Below are positions 59,548 through 64,000 of a stretch of DNA of 64,000 bases, piece after piece. Below the pieces are notes generated by a model, which had not been told where the DNA came from, ran no database searches, and saw only the letters and a program-made list of their open reading frames with translations. The position numbers were made by a program, and so were the translations under genes. This DNA is from an uncultured Candidatus Melainabacteria bacterium (GTDB lineage: Bacteria > Cyanobacteriota > Vampirovibrionia > Gastranaerophilales > Gastranaerophilaceae): NCBI GenBank assembly GCA_934667125.1, contig CAKULF010000006.1, positions 1 to 64,000 of the forward strand, read 5' to 3'. Positions within the stretch are counted from its first letter, which is position 1, and the number at the start of each line of letters is the position of its first letter.

Positions 59548-61248
59548 CTAATGCCATATATTTTCGTACGCGGCAATAGCAATAAGATTTGTTCTATTTG
59601 CAATCAAGTCAATTTCATTGATACATTTATCATATTCTAATTCAAAATTATTAAACGGTATTTGAATTTCTAATTCTGTTAAAATTTGTAATTTATCTTT
59701 TAATGTTTTATTTTTGAGTTTCTCTTGCACATCTTTAGTTACAAATATTAAATTACCAATTTGCCCAATTTCTAGCTCCGAAAATTCACCAATTTTGTCT
59801 TGCGGAATTAAATGTTCAATTGTATACTGGTCATAGGCTATTGGCACAGTATGAGTAATATGGTAATTTTCAATTTTTTCTAAAATATACCTAATGATTT
59901 TTTTATATTTTGTATAATCATTTATAAAATATATTTTTTTAAAATTATCAATAAAATCTTCTTTGCTTGGAATTAATTCTAATGGAAATTTAAAATCTCT
60001 AATATACTGATTTTTAATGTTGCTATCATCAGCAAGCTTATTATATTTCGCTATAAAGTTTTTATATACTGAACTTGTTGCCGAAGTACGACTAGACGTA
60101 ATAGTATTATATTTAAAGTGAAATTTCTCTATTTTTGATATAAATTGTTGTAATTGCTTTAAAGATATTTTTTGATTTTTATATTCTCTAATTGCCAACA
60201 TTATTACAGATGTATGCTGTTTTACTTTAAACATAGAAAGAGCTTGTAATGAACAAAAAATTTTTTTGTCATTTAACCCTAACTCATTTGCTGAATTTTG
60301 CGTTCTGATGTATCTAAATACGATTTTATCAGATTCTAAATTTTCAATATATTTTTTTACTGATAGTTTAGAATTATATTTTTTTCTAATATTTTTGAAT
60401 AAATCTTTTTGTGCACAAAAGCCATTATGAGAAATCCATTGATATAGTAAAAATGAAGATAAACTATCTTTAGAATTAGTTATATATTGAGCTAAATTAT
60501 TCCAGTTATCCTTAGGCGTATCTAACGCCGAACTTCTTGTATCAAGTTTTTGCATAACATAATTTTTTATTAAATCTTCATTTGATAAATCCATTCCTCT
60601 TGTATTAAGCGTTTCAAATATTGTGTATGCATCATCTTCATCATCTAATTCTATATATATAACAACTAAATTTAAAATTTTATTTCTTAACTCTAATAAT
60701 TTATCATTTTTTACTTCATTTTTACGTTCCGAATTAGTCATTTTTGTGACAAAGCTATCAAGATATTTGTTTATATAGCATTTAATAAATTCAAAAATAT
60801 CTAAAATCTGTTTTTCCTCTAGTAAAACTGGATTAAGTTCTTGATTTAAGTATTCCCCCGTAATTATTTTTTGATATGTTGGATAAGATGTTTCTGTGTT
60901 TATTGTAGGTGTGTTTTTATTAATATCATTTTTTCTTTCTAAATATATACTAGTTCCTTCAGCTAAATCATTATTTGATAAATCTGTAGCTATGTATTTT
61001 ACAGCTGAAAGTACTAATATAAGTGTAGTCAATCGTTGCTGACCATCAACAATTCCTTTGAAATCTCCATTGGATTTGTATGTTACAATTGAACCAATAA
61101 AATAATTTTCCTCATTTTCAATAATATCATTTAAAAGTTCTTCGACTTCTTCTTTTTGCCATGAATAAGGTCTTTGAAATCGTGGTATTATATAAAAATT
61201 TTTAAACACATCTTTTATAATTTTATCATTAGCCTCATTAATATGCAT
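59548..61248 (-). CDS. DUF262/DUF1524 protein, GmrSD-like
   Basis: This is a single-chain equivalent of the GmrS/GmrD type IV restriction enzyme. The N-terminal DUF262 (ParB-like NTPase) has IIPRFQRPYSWQKEEVEELL, FIGSIV, DGQQRLTTLILVLSA and FETLNTRGMDLSNEDLIKN. The C-terminal DUF1524 HNH nuclease has TIEHLIPQDKIGEFSELEIGQIGNLIFV. Family members cut glucosylated or otherwise modified DNA. At 566 residues both parts are complete. AAGGAGG lies directly before. It is the last gene of the restriction operon, 21 bases after the methyltransferase. Confidence 0.88.
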   Translation of the reverse strand: MHINEANDKIIKDVFKNFYIIPRFQRPYSWQKEEVEELLNDIIENEENYFIGSIVTYKSNGDFKGIVDGQQRLTTLILVLSAVKYIATDLSNNDLAEGTSIYLERKNDINKNTPTINTETSYPTYQKIITGEYLNQELNPVLLEEKQILDIFEFIKCYINKYLDSFVTKMTNSERKNEVKNDKLLELRNKILNLVVIYIELDDEDDAYTIFETLNTRGMDLSNEDLIKNYVMQKLDTRSSALDTPKDNWNNLAQYITNSKDSLSSFLLYQWISHNGFCAQKDLFKNIRKKYNSKLSVKKYIENLESDKIVFRYIRTQNSANELGLNDKKIFCSLQALSMFKVKQHTSVIMLAIREYKNQKISLKQLQQFISKIEKFHFKYNTITSSRTSATSSVYKNFIAKYNKLADDSNIKNQYIRDFKFPLELIPSKEDFIDNFKKIYFINDYTKYKKIIRYILEKIENYHITHTVPIAYDQYTIEHLIPQDKIGEFSELEIGQIGNLIFVTKDVQEKLKNKTLKDKLQILTELEIQIPFNNFELEYDKCINEIDLIANRTNLIAIAAYENIWH

Positions 61249-61269
61249 AAAATACACCTCCTTGCAAAT

Positions 61270-62301
61270 TTAAAAATTAACTAACAATTTTTTCTCTAAA
61301 TTAGTTTCAGTTAATGATGTTAAATCTTGCATAATTTTATTTGCAAGTGCATAAGCCATATTAACAGGCACAGCATTCCCAACCATTTTGTAACCGTCTG
61401 CAACATTTGAATATTTAAAAATAAAATCATCAGGAAAAGTTTGTATTCTAGCACATTCTCTAAGTGATAGCCTTCTATACAAATGTTCTTGACCTTTTAC
61501 AAATTCTCTTTTATTTTTTTCGATAAATTTCATTTTAGGTGCTTGAGGATGAATTGGAGCATGTCTGCCACCAGCTTGAATAGTATATGAAGGTTCATCC
61601 CAAGCTCGAACTCTATTTCTTGACATAAATATTGTTGAGAAACCTCCTATCATATATTCATGATTTGGAACTTTGCAAGTATTTCCATTTGAGTAATTTT
61701 TTTCTTTTGCAGGAATTGCTGAATCTCTCAAATCCCATATAGCATCTTTTAATACAGGTTTATATTTTTGAATTTCAGGAAATTCAAAAGTTATACCCAA
61801 ATCATTTCTATATCCTACAAAAATAACTCTTTTTCTATCTTGTGGAACATTGTAATTATTCGCATTTATTAGTTGAAAACTTAAAATGTAACCTGATTCT
61901 CTAAATAACTTTTTAATGTTAGCAAGAGCCTCCGAATGTCTTTGGGCAAGCATACCCTCAACATTTTCGGCCAAAAAGAATAAAGGCTTCTTATCTCTTA
62001 AAATTCTGATAAATTCGTAAAAGAGTTGTCCTCTTTCATCTTCAATTCCTCTTAAAGCACCCGCCTCACTCCAACTTTGACATGGTGGACCTCCTATTAT
62101 TCCAATACATTCAGGAATATCAATAGAAGATACATTTCTTATGCTTCTTTTATCTAAATAAGTATTTGGAAAATTATATTCAAAGGTTTCCCAAATTGAA
62201 GAATCATATTCATTTGCCCAAATTATATCAAATCCGACTTTTTCAAATCCTTTGTCTAACCCGCCAGCACCTGAAAATAAACTTACTACTCTTTTATTCA
62301 T
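61270..62301 (-). CDS. DNA (cytosine-5) methyltransferase
   Basis: All main C5-methylase motifs are present: VVSLFSGAGGLDKGFEKVGF (I), GGPPCQSWSEAGAL (IV, catalytic Cys), FFLAENVEGM (VI), NVPQDRKRVIFVGYR (VIII), ARIQTFPDDF (IX) and GNAVPVNMAYALANKI (X). The target-recognition region lies between VIII and IX. At 343 residues it is a compact type II modification enzyme. It overlaps the endonuclease gene by eight bases, so the two form a tight pair. Confidence 0.95.
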   Translation of the reverse strand: MNKRVVSLFSGAGGLDKGFEKVGFDIIWANEYDSSIWETFEYNFPNTYLDKRSIRNVSSIDIPECIGIIGGPPCQSWSEAGALRGIEDERGQLFYEFIRILRDKKPLFFLAENVEGMLAQRHSEALANIKKLFRESGYILSFQLINANNYNVPQDRKRVIFVGYRNDLGITFEFPEIQKYKPVLKDAIWDLRDSAIPAKEKNYSNGNTCKVPNHEYMIGGFSTIFMSRNRVRAWDEPSYTIQAGGRHAPIHPQAPKMKFIEKNKREFVKGQEHLYRRLSLRECARIQTFPDDFIFKYSNVADGYKMVGNAVPVNMAYALANKIMQDLTSLTETNLEKKLLVNF

Positions 62302-63148
62302 AATAAAACTCCATAAATTTAACAGGTATCAGTTGTACGGGATTATTTGGATTTCTTATTTGAATATCGTGAATAAAAAAATTCTCGTTGTCTTTTAATG
62401 CAAGCAAACTCTTTTTGTCTTCCTCAGGAAATTGATCAAATTTTTCTGTTTTCATTACACAATAAAATTTAAAATCAGAAGATTTGTTTTGTTTGGGCAA
62501 ATAATCAAAAACTTTTTTAGGGTGGAATATAGACCACATCCCTCTAACTCTTAAATCTGTTATCCCCAAAGGGTCAACCCTTTTAATTTTTCCAAGTTCG
62601 TTTGTTTCTGCTAATTCAATACAAGAAATAGAATGCAAGCCGTCAACAATCGTATTTTTAATTCTTTCATATATACTTTTATCAGCAGCATAACAATCAC
62701 CATATACAACCCAGAGTTCTTTTAAATGCGTGTCGCTTGTATTGCCAACAATATAAATAATATCTTTTACATCCCATTTTTCACAAGCCCTGCAAACATT
62801 CGTAATCATTGTGCTATCGGAATATAACTTGTTTTTTGGATATGAACTATTTAAAGCCAGTACGCTTGCATTTCCTTGAACTTTTTTAACTTCAATCGCA
62901 TCACCATTTTTCAAAATAATATCCGGTGGGTTATTTTGATTACCTGTATATGAAAATACCTCATTATAAACATTAAGTCTTGAATATTCATCTTCATACA
63001 AAAGAGTATTTGCAAATAAGTCCTTTATATAAACTTCTAACGCATTGCCAACTCCATTAACACGATTTCTACCAGAATAATGTGCTGTCAAGGCTGTTAT
63101 AGGATTTTCAACTAAATTTTTAATTGCAATTAGAATATTTGACGCCAT
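62294..63148 (-). CDS. Type II restriction endonuclease, NgoPII-like
   Basis: The sequence fits the NgoPII endonuclease family: ILIAIKNLVENPITAL at the start, GNALEVYIKDLF, and the PD-(D/E)xK active site in NNPPDIILKNGDAIEVKKVQG, followed by ALNSSYPKNKLYSDSTMI. NgoPII cuts GGCC; whether the site is the same here depends on the partner methylase. The start used (MASNILIA) is 29 codons inside the longest frame and matches the family N-terminus. It is the first gene of the operon. No controller (C) protein gene is present. Confidence 0.75.
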   Translation of the reverse strand: MASNILIAIKNLVENPITALTAHYSGRNRVNGVGNALEVYIKDLFANTLLYEDEYSRLNVYNEVFSYTGNQNNPPDIILKNGDAIEVKKVQGNASVLALNSSYPKNKLYSDSTMITNVCRACEKWDVKDIIYIVGNTSDTHLKELWVVYGDCYAADKSIYERIKNTIVDGLHSISCIELAETNELGKIKRVDPLGITDLRVRGMWSIFHPKKVFDYLPKQNKSSDFKFYCVMKTEKFDQFPEEDKKSLLALKDNENFFIHDIQIRNPNNPVQLIPVKFMEFYYE

Positions 63149-63573
63149 TTCATACCTGCCATATTTAAGTATATAATAAAAAATAAATATTTTTTGATAA
63201 TTATTAAGATAAGTTACTACCAATATTTCTTTCATAAAAGTAAATAATATTTATTTTTACTTTTTCCAATAAAAATTTCAAAATGGACTTTTAATATTCA
63301 TATATATCCTTTGTTATAATTTCGTATTTATAATTGTATTAGATAAATCTTGTTAAATAATAGAAAAATTTTTCATTTTCAAAGTCCAGCAAAAGTCCAA
63401 TTTCGTCCAGTTTGAATTTTAATAATTAATTTACTTTCGACCGACGAAACTTTTTAGTGTTGAACAAGAATACCCATCAAACTTTTTAAATACGATTTTC
63501 AAATTAAACATTAAACCCCACCCGCAGGGTGAGAATCCCGCAATAAAAAAGACCCTATAAAGGGTCTAAAATT
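63149..63573. other. Intergenic region with inverted and direct repeats
   Basis: AAAAGTAAA (63236-63244) and TTTACTTTT (63256-63264) form an inverted repeat upstream of the endonuclease. GTCCA occurs three times in phase at 63384, 63395 and 63405, with an inverted TGGACTTTT at 63284. A TATAAT lies near 63315 on the plus strand. No gene is seen. Confidence 0.5.
63550..63567 (-). terminator. tRNA-Ser terminator
   Basis: AGACCCT (63550-63556) pairs with AGGGTCT (63561-63567) around ATAA, and a T-run follows on the minus strand. It lies a few bases past the tRNA-Ser 3' end. Confidence 0.88.
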
Positions 63574-63662
63574 CGGAAAAAGAGGGATTCGAACCCTCGA
63601 GGCAGATTACTCCACCTAACACCTTAGCAGGGTGCCGCCTTCAGCCACTCGGCCATTTTTCC
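63574..63662 (-). tRNA. tRNA-Ser (GCU anticodon)
   Basis: The minus strand gives a serine-type cloverleaf with a long variable arm. Acceptor GGAAAAA pairs with TTTTTCC, the D-arm is GGCCGAGTGGCTGAAGGC, the anticodon loop is CTGCTAA, and the T-arm is GAGGGTTCGAATCCCTC. Anticodon GCU. CCA is not encoded. The discriminator is G, as in serine tRNAs. Confidence 0.96.
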
Positions 63663-63677
63663 TTAGCGTCAAGATTA

Positions 63678-63706
63678 ATTATAACAAAAGCCCAAAAAAT
63701 ACACAA
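63678..63706 (-). promoter_or_regulatory. tRNA-Ser promoter
   Basis: On the minus strand TTGTGT (63701-63706) and TATAAT (63678-63683) are separated by 17 bases, 15 bases before the tRNA. Confidence 0.7.
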
Positions 63707-63784
63707 GTCAGGATTAAAAAAATATAATATTACTACACTTGTAATATCTAGTATGCCTATCTATTCTTGCTTTTTAAGTGTATA

Positions 63785-63827
63785 TGCAACACTAAAAGTT
63801 GCAAAATATTGTATTTTGTGCTATTAT
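63785..63827 (+). promoter_or_regulatory. Promoter with overlapping inverted repeat
   Basis: TTGCAA (63799-63804) and TATTAT (63822-63827), 17 bases apart, precede the secreted-protein gene. TGCAAC (63785-63790) and GTTGCA (63798-63803) form an inverted repeat that overlaps the -35 box, a possible operator. Confidence 0.5.
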
Positions 63828-63914
63828 ATATACATACTTTGGGTGTGTAACTTAGATAATAGTCGAAAATAAGTTTTTTACCCTAAAAAATAACAACAAA
63901 TGAGGAAAAATTTT

Positions 63915-64000
63915 ATGACGAAAAAGCTAGTAAAAACTTTGTTAGTCGTAATGGTGTTCGCTCTTTTCACTACTAACAACGTACAAGCTTCTCAATCGCC
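63915..64000 (+). CDS. Start of a secreted protein (partial)
   Basis: ATG, preceded by GAGGAA, opens a signal peptide MTKKLVKTLLVVMVFALF followed by TTNNVQASQS, with likely cleavage after VQA. The rest lies outside the window. No family can be given. Confidence 0.7.
   Translation, partial: MTKKLVKTLLVVMVFALFTTNNVQASQS

Noticed and set aside
63149..63235. N-terminal extension of the endonuclease
   Set aside because: It is very hydrophobic and unlike the family start; MASNILIA fits known NgoPII-like N-termini.

Overview
The window is strongly AT-rich bacterial DNA with a Gram-negative-type envelope. It carries heptose-7-phosphate kinase, an O-antigen-ligase-like protein, S-layer-homology domains and the mur/ddl/ftsQ genes. 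Several genes have their closest recognisable relatives in Cyanobacteria: an LdpA-like Fe-S protein, a DprA/SLOG-like protein, a DUF4330 protein and a large M16 peptidase. No photosynthesis gene is visible. With the type IV prepilin-like protein and short 'FKG' N-terminal tags, this suggests a non-photosynthetic cyanobacterial relative of the gut (Melainabacteria/Vampirovibrionia, Gastranaerophilales-like). That assignment is inference from gene content.

Layout. 0.3-3.4 kb (minus): rpmG, tRNA-Trp, secE, nusG, rplK, rplA in the classic order, then a terminator and a GtrA-like flippase. 3.5-6.8 kb: PcrA/UvrD helicase and a DprA-like protein. 7-13.7 kb (plus): envelope-glycan genes (two glycosyltransferases, HldE-type kinase, DUF4330, Wzy/WaaL-like ligase) with rpmB among them and a PH-like repeat protein at the end. 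13.6-25 kb: deoB, an acyl-CoA dehydratase activase-like protein, M16 peptidase, LdpA, a kinase-fold protein, nadA, a cell-wall amidase and a 4-alpha-glucanotransferase-like protein. 25-34.6 kb (minus): methyltransferase, beta-propeller protein, dnaJ, grpE, then ftsQ-ddl-murB-murC and a processive glycosyltransferase. 34.7-36.4 kb: divergent XRE regulator and prepilin-like gene.

36.4-38.8 kb is a gene-poor block of nested palindromes, about 90-bp tandem units, a composite repeat in both orientations, and two long foldback elements. 38.8-49.5 kb (mostly minus): sugar aminotransferase, SLH protein, ispD-thiL-aroQ-ribD, an unaccompanied TadZ/TadA-like ATPase pair, pncC, a sigma-70 factor, acpS and a phosphoglycolate-phosphatase-like HAD protein.

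49.5-49.8 kb looks like a type I toxin-antitoxin locus: a 23-residue hydrophobic peptide with a strong ribosome-binding site, and a convergent antisense promoter with its own terminator. It is followed by an EF-hand/coiled-coil protein and ogt.

52.2-63.2 kb is an accessory, defence-rich region. It holds a 1097-residue fusion of a DUF4365-like nuclease and an SF1 helicase, a radical SAM protein, unknown membrane proteins, a gene relic, a glycosyltransferase broken by one stop codon, and a compact operon of NgoPII-like endonuclease, C5 methyltransferase and DUF262/DUF1524 (GmrSD-like) nuclease. The window ends with tRNA-Ser(GCU) and the start of a secreted-protein gene.

The best candidates for something undescribed are the type I toxin-antitoxin locus, the nuclease-helicase fusion beside the restriction operon, and the composite inverted repeat block. 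All reading was by eye; no search or folding program was run.
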